A DNA stretch of 64,000 bases from Intrasporangium flavum (lineage in GTDB: Bacteria > Actinomycetota > Actinomycetes > Actinomycetales > Dermatophilaceae): positions 1 to 64,000 of the forward strand of contig NZ_MLJO01000010.1 in assembly GCF_001956915.1 (NCBI RefSeq), written 5' to 3'. The position numbers were made by a program, and so were the translations under genes. The stretch's first letter is position 1. Each line of letters starts with the position of its first letter. The notes below the pieces were generated by a model. It had not been told where the DNA came from. It saw only the letters and a program-made list of their open reading frames with translations, and ran no database searches. Positions 24,784-39,400 of this stretch are shown here, piece by piece.

Positions 24784-26166
24784 GTGGGCGAGCGACTCGT
24801 CCTCGACGGCTGCACCGTCGTGACGATGGATGCCGCACGCTCCGAGCACGCGACGGGCCACGTCGTCGTCGACGGCACCCGGATCACGGCGGTGGGGTCG
24901 GGGCGGTACGTCCCCGGGCCCGACGACGTGGGGCGTGACGTGCGCGTCGTCGACGCGCGCGCCTGCGTCGCGACGCCGGGGCTCGTCGACACGCACAACC
25001 ACCTCTACCAGTGGGCGACGCGTGGGCTCGCCTGCGACTCGACGCTGTTCGAGTGGCTGACGACGCTCTACCCGGTGTGGGGCGGCATCGACGAGGACAC
25101 GACCCACGCGGCGGCCGCTGCCGGTCTGGGCTGGCTGGCCCGCACCGGCTGCACGACCTCGATGGACCACCACTACGTCTTCCCGCACGGCGGCGGCGAC
25201 CTGCTGGGCGCCGAGGTCGCGGCGGCCCGCGAGGTCGGGGTGCGCTTCCTCGCCACCCGGGGGTCGATGGACCTCGGCCGCTCCCGGGGCGGCCTGCCAC
25301 CCGACCACGTCGTCGAGGAGATCGACGACATCCTCGCCGCGAGCGTCGAGGCCATCGACCGGCACCACGACCCGTCGCCCGATGCGACGGTGCGGGTCGG
25401 CCTCGCGCCGTGCTCGCCCTTCTCCGTGACGGGCGACCTGCTCCGCGAGTCGGCCGCCCTGGCCCGGGGCCGCGGCGTGCGGCTGCACACGCACCTGGCC
25501 GAGACGACCGACGAGGCCGCCTACTGCCGTGAACGATTCGGGATGACCCCGGTCGAGTACATGGCGTCGGTGGGCTGGCTCGGCGACGACGTCTGGTTCG
25601 CCCACGGCATCCACTTCGACGACCCGGCGATCGCGACGTTGGCCCGCACCGGCAGCGGCGTGGCCCACTGCCCGTCGTCGAACGCGCGTCTCGGCGCGGG
25701 GATCGCCCGCGCCAGGGCGCTGCGCGACGCCGGGGTGCCCGTCGGCCTCGGCGTCGACGGCCCGGCGTCGAACGAGGCCTCCTCGATGCTCGAGGAGGCA
25801 CGGCACGCCCTGCTGCTCGCCCGCGCGGTCGGCGGCCCGACCGCGCTCACCGTCCGGGACGCCCTCGAGGTGGCGACGATCGGCGGGGCGCGCGTGCTCG
25901 GCTGGGACGACCAGATCGGCTCGCTCGAGCCGGGCAAGCTCGCCGACGTCGCACTGTGGAGGGTCGACGGCCTCGCCCACGGCGACATCGTCGACCCCGT
26001 GGCGGGGCTCGTGCTCGGCGACCGGCCACCCCTCGCGCTGCTGCTCGTCGGCGGCCGACCGGTGGTCTCCGACGACCGCCTCGTCGCCGTCGACGAGGAG
26101 TCGCTGGGCCGGGCGCTGCGGTCGGCGAGCACCGGGCTGCTCGAGCGCGCCGGCGTCCTCGCCTGA
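24784..26166 (+). CDS. 8-Oxoguanine deaminase (amidohydrolase)
   Basis: A 460-residue zinc amidohydrolase. Motifs are DTHNHLYQWATRGL (metal His pair), HTHLAETTDE, FAHGIHFD, HCPSSNARLGAG and GVDGPASNEASSM, in the order of the TrzN/AtzB-like deaminases and of 8-oxoguanine deaminase from Pseudomonas. It would convert 8-oxoguanine to urate and ammonia, feeding the operon's pathway directly. The GTG start is 2 bases after uraH. A guanine deaminase of a different branch is encoded at 39397-40686. Substrate is inferred from family and operon; other deaminases of this group cannot be excluded. Confidence 0.8.
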   Translation: MGERLVLDGCTVVTMDAARSEHATGHVVVDGTRITAVGSGRYVPGPDDVGRDVRVVDARACVATPGLVDTHNHLYQWATRGLACDSTLFEWLTTLYPVWGGIDEDTTHAAAAAGLGWLARTGCTTSMDHHYVFPHGGGDLLGAEVAAAREVGVRFLATRGSMDLGRSRGGLPPDHVVEEIDDILAASVEAIDRHHDPSPDATVRVGLAPCSPFSVTGDLLRESAALARGRGVRLHTHLAETTDEAAYCRERFGMTPVEYMASVGWLGDDVWFAHGIHFDDPAIATLARTGSGVAHCPSSNARLGAGIARARALRDAGVPVGLGVDGPASNEASSMLEEARHALLLARAVGGPTALTVRDALEVATIGGARVLGWDDQIGSLEPGKLADVALWRVDGLAHGDIVDPVAGLVLGDRPPLALLLVGGRPVVSDDRLVAVDEESLGRALRSASTGLLERAGVLA

Positions 26167-26196
26167 CTCCGGGGCCGCACGGCCCGCCCAGAAAGA

Positions 26197-26235
26197 GACG
26201 CAGGGCCCCGACGGAATCCGTTGGGGCCCTGCGTC
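26197..26235 (+). terminator. Strong hairpin terminator of the uricase operon
   Basis: GACGCAGGGCCCC (26197-26209) pairs perfectly with GGGGCCCTGCGTC (26223-26235); the loop itself contains a small ACGG/CCGT stem. It lies 31 bases after the last gene of the uricase operon and before the hyi promoter, separating the two transcription units. Confidence 0.8.
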
Positions 26236-26298
26236 CTTCGCCCCGCGGCAGCTCCACCGTCCGGGAGGACCAATCGGCGAGACGGTCGCCGTCGGTCC

Positions 26299-26362
26299 TT
26301 GACCCGGACACCCCCTCTGCCTACAGTTTTGCAGAACGGAATATGTTTTCCACGATTCGGAA
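26299..26362 (+). promoter_or_regulatory. hyi-gcl operon promoter with tandem AllR-like operators
   Basis: TTGACC (26299-26304), a 17-base spacer and TACAGT (26322-26327) make a good promoter. Operator 1, TTTTGCAGAACGGAA (26327-26341), begins on the last base of the -10. Operator 2, TTCCACGATTCGGAA (26348-26362), lies exactly 21 bases downstream and ends 9 bases before the ATG. Repressor bound here would cover the transcription start and ribosome-binding region. Confidence 0.7.
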
Positions 26363-26371
26363 GAGTGAACG

Positions 26372-27211
26372 ATGTCGACGCTGACCCACCACCACGGCCT
26401 CCGCTACCTGGCGAACTGCTCCATGCTCTTCACCGAGCTGCCGCTGCTCGAGCGCCCTGCAGCCGCGCACGCCGCGGGCTTCGACACGATCGAGTTCTGG
26501 TGGCCGTGGCCCGACCAGCCGGTGCCTGCCGACCGGGACGTCGACGCGTTCGTCTCCGCGGTCCAGGACGCCGGGGTGCACCTGGCCGGGCTCAACTTCT
26601 TCGCCGGCGACCTCGCCGGGCCCGACTGCGGCGTGCTCTCGATCCCCTCGCGCTCGCAGCAGTTCCGCGACAACGTCGACCTGACCGTCGGCATCGGCGA
26701 GCGGCTCGGCACGCGCGCGTTCAACGCCCTCTTCGGCAACCGCGTCGAGGAGGCCCGCCCCGAGGAGCAGGACGCCCGGGGCCGCGAGAACATCGGCCTC
26801 GCCGCCGACGCCGCGCGTCGCATCGGCGCCACCGTGCTCGTCGAGCCGGTGAGCGGGCCCAAGCCCTACCCGCTCCGCACCGCGTCCGACGCCGTGGCCG
26901 TCGTCGATGACGTCCGCGCCGCGGGCCACGCGAACGTCGGGCTCCTCCTCGACCTCTTCCACCTCGCGAACAACGGCGACGACCCCGAGGGCGCCATCGC
27001 CGCGTTCGGCGACCGGGTCGCCCACGTGCAGGTGGCCGACTGGCCCGGCCGGGGCGAGCCCGGTTCGGGGCGGCTCGACCTCGAGGGCCTCCTCGGCCGG
27101 GTCGCGGCCACCGGCTACGACGGGTTCGTCGGCCTCGAGTACAAGCCGCTGACGACGACCCTCGAGAGCCTCGCCGGGCTCGGGCTCCCCGCCACGTCAC
27201 GCACCGCCTGA
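26372..27211 (+). CDS. hyi: Hydroxypyruvate isomerase-family TIM-barrel protein
   Basis: A 279-residue AP-endonuclease-2-like TIM barrel. [59 protein letters not shown] and [16 protein letters not shown] match hydroxypyruvate isomerase, which interconverts hydroxypyruvate and tartronate semialdehyde. It precedes glxR and gcl, the usual setting. The metal ligands (Glu in LVEPV, Asp in LLLDLFH, His in HVQVAD, Glu in VGLEYKP) are present. It opens a seven-gene operon that runs to allE at 34300. Confidence 0.88.
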   Translation: MSTLTHHHGLRYLANCSMLFTELPLLERPAAAHAAGFDTIEFWWPWPDQPVPADRDVDAFVSAVQDAGVHLAGLNFFAGDLAGPDCGVLSIPSRSQQFRDNVDLTVGIGERLGTRAFNALFGNRVEEARPEEQDARGRENIGLAADAARRIGATVLVEPVSGPKPYPLRTASDAVAVVDDVRAAGHANVGLLLDLFHLANNGDDPEGAIAAFGDRVAHVQVADWPGRGEPGSGRLDLEGLLGRVAATGYDGFVGLEYKPLTTTLESLAGLGLPATSRTA

Positions 27212-27276
27212 CACCCGCCGAACACCCGCCGGCACCACCACCCCAGACGCACGCCCCCACCTCGAAGGAGACCGCC

Positions 27277-28161
27277 ATGTCCACCATCGCCTTCATCGGC
27301 CTCGGCATCATGGGCAGCCCGATGTCCGTGCACCTCGCCCAGGCGGGTCACGAGGTCATCGGCTTCAACCTCACCCCCGACCGCTACGGCCCCCTCGAGG
27401 CCGCCGGCGGACGCGCCGGCAGCTCGATCGCCGAGGCGGTCAAGGCCGCCGACGTCGTCGCCGTCATGGTCCCCGACTCCCCCGACGTCGAGGCCGTGCT
27501 CCTCGGCGACGACGGCGTCTTCGCCAACGCCCAGCCCGGCACGCTCGTCATCGACTTCTCCTCGATCCGCCCCGACGTGACGGCCGCGCTCGCGAAGGAG
27601 GCCGGGGCGAAGGGCTTCCGGCTCCTCGACGCCCCCGTCTCCGGCGGCGAGGCCGGCGCCGTCAACGCGACGCTCTCGATCATGGTCGGTGGCGCGGCGG
27701 CGGACTTCGCCGAGGCGCAGCCGATCCTGGACACCGTCGGCGGCACGGTCGTCCACGTCGGCGGCAACGGGGCCGGCCAGACCGTCAAGGCTGCGAACCA
27801 GCTCATCGTCGCGGCGAACATCGAGGCGCTGGCCGAGGCCGTCGTCTTCCTCAAGGCCTACGGCGTCGACCTCGACGCGGCTCTCACCGTGCTCGGAGGC
27901 GGGCTCGCCGGCTCCAAGGTGCTCGACCAGAAGCGCGGCAACATGCTCGACGAGTCGTTCGCCCCCGGCTTCCGGATCGACCTGCACCACAAGGACATGG
28001 GCATCGTCGGCTCCGCCGCCCGCGAGGCCGGCGTCGTGCTCCCCCTCGGCAACCTCGTCGCGACGCTCATGGCCGCGGCCCGCGCCAACGGCGACGGCGG
28101 CCTCGACCACTCCGGCCTGCTCCGCGGCGTCCAGCGCCTGTCCGGGCAGCCCACCCCCTGA
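27277..28161 (+). CDS. glxR: 2-Hydroxy-3-oxopropionate (tartronate semialdehyde) reductase
   Basis: A 294-residue beta-hydroxyacid dehydrogenase. The NAD(P) motif is [20 protein letters not shown] (residues 5-24), the substrate loop [11 protein letters not shown] and the catalytic-Lys helix [20 protein letters not shown] (about residues 166-185). It reduces tartronate semialdehyde, made by Gcl, to D-glycerate. GAAGGAGACCGCC precedes the ATG. Placement between hyi and gcl confirms the pathway over other members of this broad family. Confidence 0.93.
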   Translation: MSTIAFIGLGIMGSPMSVHLAQAGHEVIGFNLTPDRYGPLEAAGGRAGSSIAEAVKAADVVAVMVPDSPDVEAVLLGDDGVFANAQPGTLVIDFSSIRPDVTAALAKEAGAKGFRLLDAPVSGGEAGAVNATLSIMVGGAAADFAEAQPILDTVGGTVVHVGGNGAGQTVKAANQLIVAANIEALAEAVVFLKAYGVDLDAALTVLGGGLAGSKVLDQKRGNMLDESFAPGFRIDLHHKDMGIVGSAAREAGVVLPLGNLVATLMAAARANGDGGLDHSGLLRGVQRLSGQPTP

Positions 28162-28211
28162 CCCCACCGACCTCCGCGCCCGCCACGGGCGCCCGACGCA
28201 AGGACACGAAC

Positions 28212-29990
<1,779 letters not shown>

Positions 29991-30001
29991 GGAGACCCGC
30001 C

Positions 30002-31186
30002 GTGCCCCGCGTCGTCATCGCCCCGGACAAGTTCCGCGGGTCGCTCACCGCCACCGAGGTCGCCACGCACCTCGCGGCCGGCCTGCGCGCCGCGGTGCCC
30101 GGTCTCGAGGTGACCCTCGCCCCCGTCGCCGACGGGGGCGAGGGCACGGTCGAGGCCGCGGTCGCCGCCGGCTTCGAGCGCGTGCCGGCGGTGGCCACCG
30201 GCCCGACGGGAGAGCCGGTCGGGACGGCGTGGGCGCGACGCGGCGGTGACGCGGTCGTCGAGCTCGCGGCGGTCAGCGGCCTCGACGTGCTGCCGGGCGG
30301 GACGCCCGCTCCGCTCACGGCGACGAGCCGGGGCACGGGCGAGCTCGTCGCCGCGGCTCTCGCCGCGGGGTGCACACGCGTCGTCGTCGGCATCGGCGGC
30401 AGCGCCTGCACCGACGGCGGGGCCGGCCTGCTGCGCGCGCTCGGCCTGCGCACGCTCGACCACGACGGGCACCCCGTCGCCGAGGGCGGGGCCGCCCTGG
30501 CCGGCGTCGAGAGGGTCGTCACCGGCGGCCTCGACCCGCACCTGCGCGAGGTCGACCTCGTCGTGGCGTGCGACGTCGACAACCCCCTCACCGGACCCGC
30601 CGGCGCGGCCCACGTCTACGGCCCGCAGAAGGGGGCCTCGCCCGGTGAGGTCGACCGGCTCGACGCCGCCCTCGCCCACTGGGCCGACCTCGTCGCCTCC
30701 GTCACCGGCGTCGACCGGCGCGACGTGCCGGGGGCGGGCGCGGCCGGTGGCGTCGGGTTCGGGCTGCTCGCCGTGGCCGGCGCGCGCACGCGTCCGGGTG
30801 CGGACCTCGTCTTCGAGCTGACCGGCCTAGCCGAGGCCGTGGCCGGCGCCGACCTCGTCGTCACCGGGGAGGGCTCGCTCGACGCACAGTCGCTGCGGGG
30901 CAAGGCGCCCACCGCGGTGGCCCGTCTGGCCCGCGAGCACGGCGTCCCGGTCGTCGCTGTCGCGGGGCGGTGCCTCGTCGACGCGGCCGACGCCGAGGAC
31001 GCCGGATTCGCCGAGGTGCTGACCACGACGGAGGAGGCCGGCTCCGAGGAGGCTTCCCTCGCCGACCCCGGCCCGGCCCTCGAGCGCATCGGGCGGCGCC
31101 TCGGCGTCCGGCTGGCGGAGCGACTCGCCACGGCGGGCGCGGGCGGAGCGGGCGGAGCCGGCGCAGCGGGCGGAGCCGGACGATGA
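30002..31186 (+). CDS. glxK: Glycerate kinase (type GarK/GlxK)
   Basis: A 394-residue glycerate kinase that phosphorylates D-glycerate to 2-phosphoglycerate, sending glyoxylate carbon to central metabolism. Family blocks: VVIAPDKFRGSLTATEVA, APVADGGEGTVEA, GIGGSACTDGGAGLLRALG, ACDVDNPLTGPAGAAHVYGP (given singly), VTGEGSLDAQSLRGKAP. The GTG start 11 bases after gcl follows GAGGAGACC. The last 25 residues are a Gly/Ala repeat ([17 protein letters not shown]) coded by a short GGCGGAGCG-type tandem repeat, absent from ordinary glycerate kinases and probably a flexible tail. Confidence 0.93.
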   Translation: MPRVVIAPDKFRGSLTATEVATHLAAGLRAAVPGLEVTLAPVADGGEGTVEAAVAAGFERVPAVATGPTGEPVGTAWARRGGDAVVELAAVSGLDVLPGGTPAPLTATSRGTGELVAAALAAGCTRVVVGIGGSACTDGGAGLLRALGLRTLDHDGHPVAEGGAALAGVERVVTGGLDPHLREVDLVVACDVDNPLTGPAGAAHVYGPQKGASPGEVDRLDAALAHWADLVASVTGVDRRDVPGAGAAGGVGFGLLAVAGARTRPGADLVFELTGLAEAVAGADLVVTGEGSLDAQSLRGKAPTAVARLAREHGVPVVAVAGRCLVDAADAEDAGFAEVLTTTEEAGSEEASLADPGPALERIGRRLGVRLAERLATAGAGGAGGAGAAGGAGR

Positions 31187-32112
31187 GGCTCGCACGCATC
31201 GGTGCCCCGGGCCGCGAGCTGCCCGTCGTCGAGGCACGCGATGGCACCCTGCTCGACCTCACGCCCCTGACCCACGACGTCGACGCCGCCTTCCTCGAGC
31301 GGCTCTCCGCCACCGGCGGGTCCGTCGTCCGCGACGCCGTCCGCGCCGGCCGCCTCTCCCCCGTGCCGGAGGGCGCGTCGGCCCGGTTCGGTCCGCCCGT
31401 CGCGCGCCCGGGGAAGGTCGTCGGCATCGGCCTCAACTACCGCTGCCACGCGGCCGCGATCGGCGCCGTCGAGCCCGCCGAGCCGGTCGTCTTCCTCAAG
31501 GCCTCGACGTCGGTGTGCGGGCCCGACGACACGGTCCGCCTGCTCGACGGGTCCACGACCACCGACCACGAGGTCGAGCTCGCCGTCGTCGTCGGTCGCG
31601 TGCTGCGACGCGCGTCGCCGGGTGAGGCGCTCGACGCCGTCGCGGGGTACGCCCTCGCCGACGACCTGACCGACCGCACCCTCCAGCTCGGCGGCGCGGC
31701 CACGTGGACCCCCGGCAAGTGCGCCGACACCTACTGCCCGCTCGGGCCCTGGCTCGTCCTGCCCGACGCGATGCCCGCCCCCGACGGCACGGGCGTCCGG
31801 CTCCGCCTCGAGGTCAACGGCGTCCGCCGCCAGGACGGGTGGACCGACGACATGGTGCACGACGTGGCGGCCTGCCTCGCCCACGTCAGCACCCTGATGA
31901 CCCTCGAGCCCGGCGACGTCGTCATCACCGGCACGCCCGCCGGCGTCGCGATGGCTGCCGCCGAGCCGCGCCCGTACCTGCGCGACGGCGACGTCGTCGA
32001 GGCCGACGGCGGCGCGCTGGGGCGGCAACGCTCCCCGATCGCCGCCGCACGGCATACGGTCGGACACGAGACCACGACGAAGGAGTCGGCCGCATGGCTC
32101 TCGACACGCTGA
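31183..32112 (+). CDS. Fumarylacetoacetate hydrolase-family protein, candidate ureidoglycolate lyase
   Basis: A 309-residue FAH-superfamily enzyme. The core has [27 protein letters not shown], the metal-binding [12 protein letters not shown] (Glu-x-Glu), the basic/Asp block [10 protein letters not shown] and [12 protein letters not shown]. Some FAH-family proteins in ureide operons are ureidoglycolate lyases, giving glyoxylate and urea. That reaction is otherwise missing here, and the product would feed Gcl, so I propose it; a hydrolase of another acylpyruvate is the alternative. It overlaps glxK (ATGA) and runs 19 bases into allB. Confidence 0.7.
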   Translation: MRLARIGAPGRELPVVEARDGTLLDLTPLTHDVDAAFLERLSATGGSVVRDAVRAGRLSPVPEGASARFGPPVARPGKVVGIGLNYRCHAAAIGAVEPAEPVVFLKASTSVCGPDDTVRLLDGSTTTDHEVELAVVVGRVLRRASPGEALDAVAGYALADDLTDRTLQLGGAATWTPGKCADTYCPLGPWLVLPDAMPAPDGTGVRLRLEVNGVRRQDGWTDDMVHDVAACLAHVSTLMTLEPGDVVITGTPAGVAMAAAEPRPYLRDGDVVEADGGALGRQRSPIAAARHTVGHETTTKESAAWLSTR

Positions 32113-33460
32113 TCCGCGCCCCCCGCGCCGTCGTCGACGGCGCCGAGACGGCGGCGCTCGTCGGCCTGCGCGACGGGCGCATCGCGCTCGTCCGCACGGG
32201 TGCCACCCTCGACGCCGCTGCGTCCGGCGCCGCGGCCCGTGACCTCGACGCGACCTCGGTCGTCGAGCTGGCCGACGACGAGGTGCTCCTGCCCGGCCTC
32301 GTCGACACCCACGTCCACGTCAACGAGCCGGGCCGCACCGAGTGGGAGGGCTTCGCGAGCGCGACCCGGGCGGCAGCCCGCGGCGGCGTCACGACGATCA
32401 TCGACATGCCGCTCAACTCGGTGCCGCCGACGACGACCGTCGAGGCGCTGCGCACCAAGCAGGACGTCGCCCGCGACCAGGCCTGGGTCGACGTGGGGTT
32501 CTGGGGCGGGGCGGTGCCCGGCAACGTGCCCGACCTCGAACCGCTCCACGCCGCAGGCGTCTTCGGCTTCAAGTGCTTCCTGCTGCACTCGGGCGTCGAC
32601 GAGTTCCCGGCGCTCGAGCCCGACGCGTTCGCGGCTGCCATGACCGAGACCGGTCGCATCGGCGCCCTCATGATCGTGCACGCCGAGGACGCCCACACCA
32701 TCGAGCACGCGCCGCCGTCCGACGGGCGCGCGTACGCGGGCTTCCTGCACTCTCGCCCGCGCGAGGCCGAGAACCTCGCGATCGCCCAAGTGGTCGACGA
32801 GGCGCGACGCACCGGCGGCCGCGCGCACGTGCTGCACCTGTCGAGCTCCGACGCGATCCCGGCCGTGCACGCGGCCCGCGCCGACGGCGTGCGCGTCACC
32901 GTCGAGACGTGCCCGCACTACCTCACCTTCACGGCCGAGGACGTGCCCGACGGCGCCACGGAGTTCAAGTGCTGCCCGCCGATCCGCGAGTCGGCCAACC
33001 GCGAGCGGCTCTGGCAGGGTCTCGTCGACGGCGACATCGACCTCGTCGTCACCGACCACTCGCCGTGCACCGCCGACCTGAAGGCCCTCGACAGCGGCGA
33101 CTTCGGCACCGCCTGGGGCGGCATCGCCGGCCTCCAGCTCGGCCTGGCCGCCACGTGGACCGGCGCCCGCGAGCGCGGGCTCGGCCTGCCCGTCGTCGTC
33201 CGCTGGATGGCCGAGGCGCCGGCCCGGCAGGTCGGGCTGGAGCGCAAGGGACGCATCGCCGTCGGCGCCGACGCCGACCTCGCCGTGCTCGCCCCCGACG
33301 AGGCGTTCGTCGTCGACCCCGGCGCGCTGGAGCACCGCAACCCCGTGTCGGCGTACGCGGGCCGCAGCCTGACCGGCGTCGTGCGCCGCACGTGGCTCGC
33401 CGGCGCCCCCGTCGACCTCGACGCCGGCCCGCGCGGCCGGCTCATCAGCAGAGGAGAGGC

Positions 33461-33464
<4 letters not shown>
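32094..33464 (+). CDS. allB: Allantoinase
   Basis: A 456-residue binuclear-zinc cyclic amidohydrolase that opens allantoin to allantoate. Signature blocks: [53 protein letters not shown] with the carbamylated-Lys position, [24 protein letters not shown] and [21 protein letters not shown] and the CPHYL-SPC combination separate it from dihydropyrimidinase. The start ATG 32094 follows AAGGAGTCGG and lies within the end of the preceding FAH gene. The C-terminus [15 protein letters not shown] is also typical. Confidence 0.95.
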
Positions 33465-34291
<827 letters not shown>

Positions 34292-34300
<9 letters not shown>

Positions 34301-34327
34301 TCGGAACCTTTAGTCCACATCGCGGAA
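34292..34327 (+). promoter_or_regulatory. Tandem AllR-like operators before xdhA, overlapping the allE stop
   Basis: TTCCTCTGATCGGAA (34292-34306) and GTCCACATCGCGGAA (34313-34327) lie exactly 21 bases apart. The first has both four-base arms perfect and includes the allE stop codon. A possible -10, TTTAGT (34309-34314), lies between them. The 167 bases from the last operator to xdhA form an unusually long leader in which I see no other gene. Confidence 0.65.
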
Positions 34328-34494
34328 AAACTGGAGTCCGAACCCTTCCTCTGGCACGCCCTCGCGCGTACCATCGATGCAGCGCCCGACCGCTGTTCGG
34401 CATGGATAACCAGCGGGTCGGTTCACTCCCAACCATGCGGCCGACCCCTCCGGGCCGGTCCGAACGGTGCACGACGCACCACGAGGAGTTGACG

Positions 34495-36050
34495 ATGGCG
34501 TCCCTGTCTCCCGCCGCACCCGCGGCCCCGACCCCCGGCTCGGCGAGTGCCGCCACGGTGGTCCCACCCTCGGTCACGGTGAACGGCCGGCCGGTCGACC
34601 TCGCCGGCGTCCCGGCCTGGACGAGCGCGCTCGACGTGCTCCGGTCCGCCGGGCTGACGGGCGCCAAGGAGGGGTGCGCCGAGGGCGAGTGCGGCGCGTG
34701 CTCGGTCCTCGTGGCCCGCCCGGCCACCGACGGCACCGAGGGCACCACGACGTGGACGGCGATCAACGCGTGCCTGCTGCCCGCGGCGTCCCTCGACGGC
34801 CAGGAGGTCGTCACGGCCGAGGGACTCGGCAGCCCCGACTCCCTGCACCCGGTGCAGCACGAGATGGCGGTGCGCGGCGGCTCGCAGTGCGGCTACTGCA
34901 CGCCGGGCTTCGTGTGCAGCATGGCCGCCGAGTACTACCGGCCCGGGCGGTGCGAGGGCCATGGCGCAGACGGTCCCACGGACGGTCCCACGGACGGGCC
35001 CACGGACGGGCCCGACTCCCACGACCACGGCCCCAACGGCTTCGACCTGCACGCGCTCTCGGGCAACCTGTGCCGCTGTACCGGCTACCGCCCGATCCGC
35101 GACGCCGCGTACGCGCTCGGCGAGCCCGCCGGCGACGACGCGCTCGCGCAGCGTCGTGACCGGCCGGCCCCCGCTCCGGTGCCCACCCGGGTCGCGGCTG
35201 CCGGCGGGTCGTACGCACGGGCCGCCGACGCCGCCGACGTCTTCGCGCTGATGGCCGAGCACCCCGACGCCGTGCTCGTCGCGGGCTCCACCGACTGGGG
35301 CGTCGACGTCAACCTCAAGGGTGCACGCGCCCCGTTCGTCGTCGGCATCGACCGGGTGCCCGAGCTGCGCACCTTCGAGGTCACCGACGCGTGGGTCGAG
35401 ATCGGTGCCGCCCTGACCCTCTCGGAGGCCGAGTCGCGCCTCGCCGGGCGGGTGCCGCTCCTCGACCAGCTCTTCCCGCAGTTCGCCTCGCGCCTCATCC
35501 GCAACGGCGCGACGATCGGCGGCAACCTCGGCACCGGCTCCCCCATCGGCGACACCCCGCCGGCCCTGCTCGCCCTCGAGGCCGCCGTCGTGCTCGCCTC
35601 CGCCGACGGCGAGCGCGAGGTGCCCCTCGCCGACTACTTCACCGGCTACCGGCAGACCGTCCGCGGCCCGGGGGAGATCATCCGCGCGGTGCGGATCCCA
35701 CTGCCGCTCAGCCCGATCGCCGCGTTCCACAAGATCGCCAAGCGCCGTTTCGACGACATCAGCAGCGTCGCGGTGGGCTTCGCCCTGACGGTCGACGACG
35801 GCCTCGTGACCAAGGCCCGCATCGGGCTCGGCGGTGTCGCCGCGACGCCGATCCGGGCGACCGGCACCGAGGCCGCCCTCGAGGGCCGGCCGTGGACCAA
35901 GCAGGTCGTCCGCGAGGCCGCGTCCGTCATGCGTCGCGAGGGCACACCCATGGACGACCACCGCGCGAGCGCGGCCTACCGCAGCGCCATGCTCGGCAGC
36001 GCGCTGCTCAAGCTCCATTCCGCCACCACGACCCGACAGGAGGTGGGGGC

Positions 36051-36054
<4 letters not shown>
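34495..36054 (+). CDS. xdhA: Xanthine dehydrogenase small subunit (2Fe-2S and FAD domains)
   Basis: A 519-residue XDH subunit. The ferredoxin-like cluster ligands are Cys61, 66, 69 and 93 (CAEGECGACS) and the second cluster Cys132, 135, 193 and 195 (QCGYCTPGF and CRCTGYRP). The FAD domain starts near 210 (AGGSYARAADAADV) with GATIGGNLGTGSPIGDTPPA. A Gly-Pro-Thr-Asp repeat inserted at 159-174, between the halves of the second cluster site, lengthens a normally short loop. ACGAGGAG precedes the ATG. Electrons from XdhB pass through both clusters to FAD and NAD+. Confidence 0.93.
34969..35016 (+). repeat. In-frame 12-bp minisatellite in xdhA
   Basis: Four copies of a 12-base unit (GACGGTCCCACG, GACGGTCCCACG, GACGGGCCCACG, GACGGGCCCGAC) encode DGPT repeats in the loop between the two Cys pairs of the second iron-sulfur site. 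The length is a multiple of three, so copy-number change would keep the frame. Confidence 0.85.
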
Positions 36055-38533
<2,479 letters not shown>

Positions 38534-38537
<4 letters not shown>

Positions 38538-39400
38538 ACTGGGTGCGCGCCGTCGAGGCACTCCGCGAGCAGCGTCGGCCCGGCGTCCTCGTCACCGTGA
38601 CGACGGTCCGCGGCCACGCGCCGCGCGACGCCGGCGCCAAGATGGTCGTGACGGCCGACGCCGAGTGGGACACCATCGGCGGCGGCAACCTCGAGGCCAC
38701 CGCGGTCGCCCGGGCGCGCGAGCTGCTCACGACCGGCGCCACCGCGCCGGAGACCCTGGCGATGTCGCTCAGCGACAAGGCGCCCAGCGAGCACGGGCAG
38801 CAGTGCTGCGGCGGTGAGGTGACCCTCCTGCTCGAGCCGCTGCCCGTCGTGCCCGCCGTCGCGATCTTCGGCGTCGGCCACGTCGGCCTCGAGCTGGCCC
38901 GCATCCTCGCCCGCCACGACGTCGAGCTGCACCTCGTCGACTCCCGCGCCGAGCACGTCGAGCCCGCCCGGCTCAGGTGCCTGTCCGACGCCGTGGCACG
39001 CGTCCACGTGCACCACTCTCCCGTGCCCGAGGTCGTGCTCGGCCAGGTGCCGCCGGGCACGCACGTGCTCGTCATGACCCACGACCACGCCGAGGACGCC
39101 GCGCTGTGCGACATGGCGCTGCGCTGCACCCACCTCGGGTCGATCGGCCTCATCGGGTCGAGCGCCAAGTGGCGCCGGTTCGAGGTGCTCCTGCGCCGGG
39201 AGGGTCACGACGCCGCCGCCCTCGCGCGCATCACGACGCCGATCGGACTGCCCGACATCGCCGGCAAGGACCCGGCCACGATCGCCGTGAGCGTCGCCGC
39301 GCGGCTCGTCCAGGTCTTCCGTACCGAGGCCGCCCCCGCGCGGCCCGCGGGCACGACCGCCGATGCCACCACCGGCGCGGCCGGGGAGGTGCGGGCATGA
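38534..39400 (+). CDS. xdhC: Xanthine dehydrogenase accessory protein XdhC
   Basis: A 288-residue chaperone that binds molybdenum cofactor, promotes its sulfuration and inserts it into XdhB. It has GHAPRDAGAKMVVTAD, DTIGGGNLEA, the QQCCGGEVTLLLEPL motif with the cofactor-binding Cys pair, a Rossmann domain (IFGVGHVGLELARILARHDV) and the C-terminal SIGLIGSSAKWRRFE. The GTG overlaps the xdhB stop in GTGA form; the stop overlaps guaD. It acts in the cytoplasm and is not part of the final enzyme. Confidence 0.94.
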
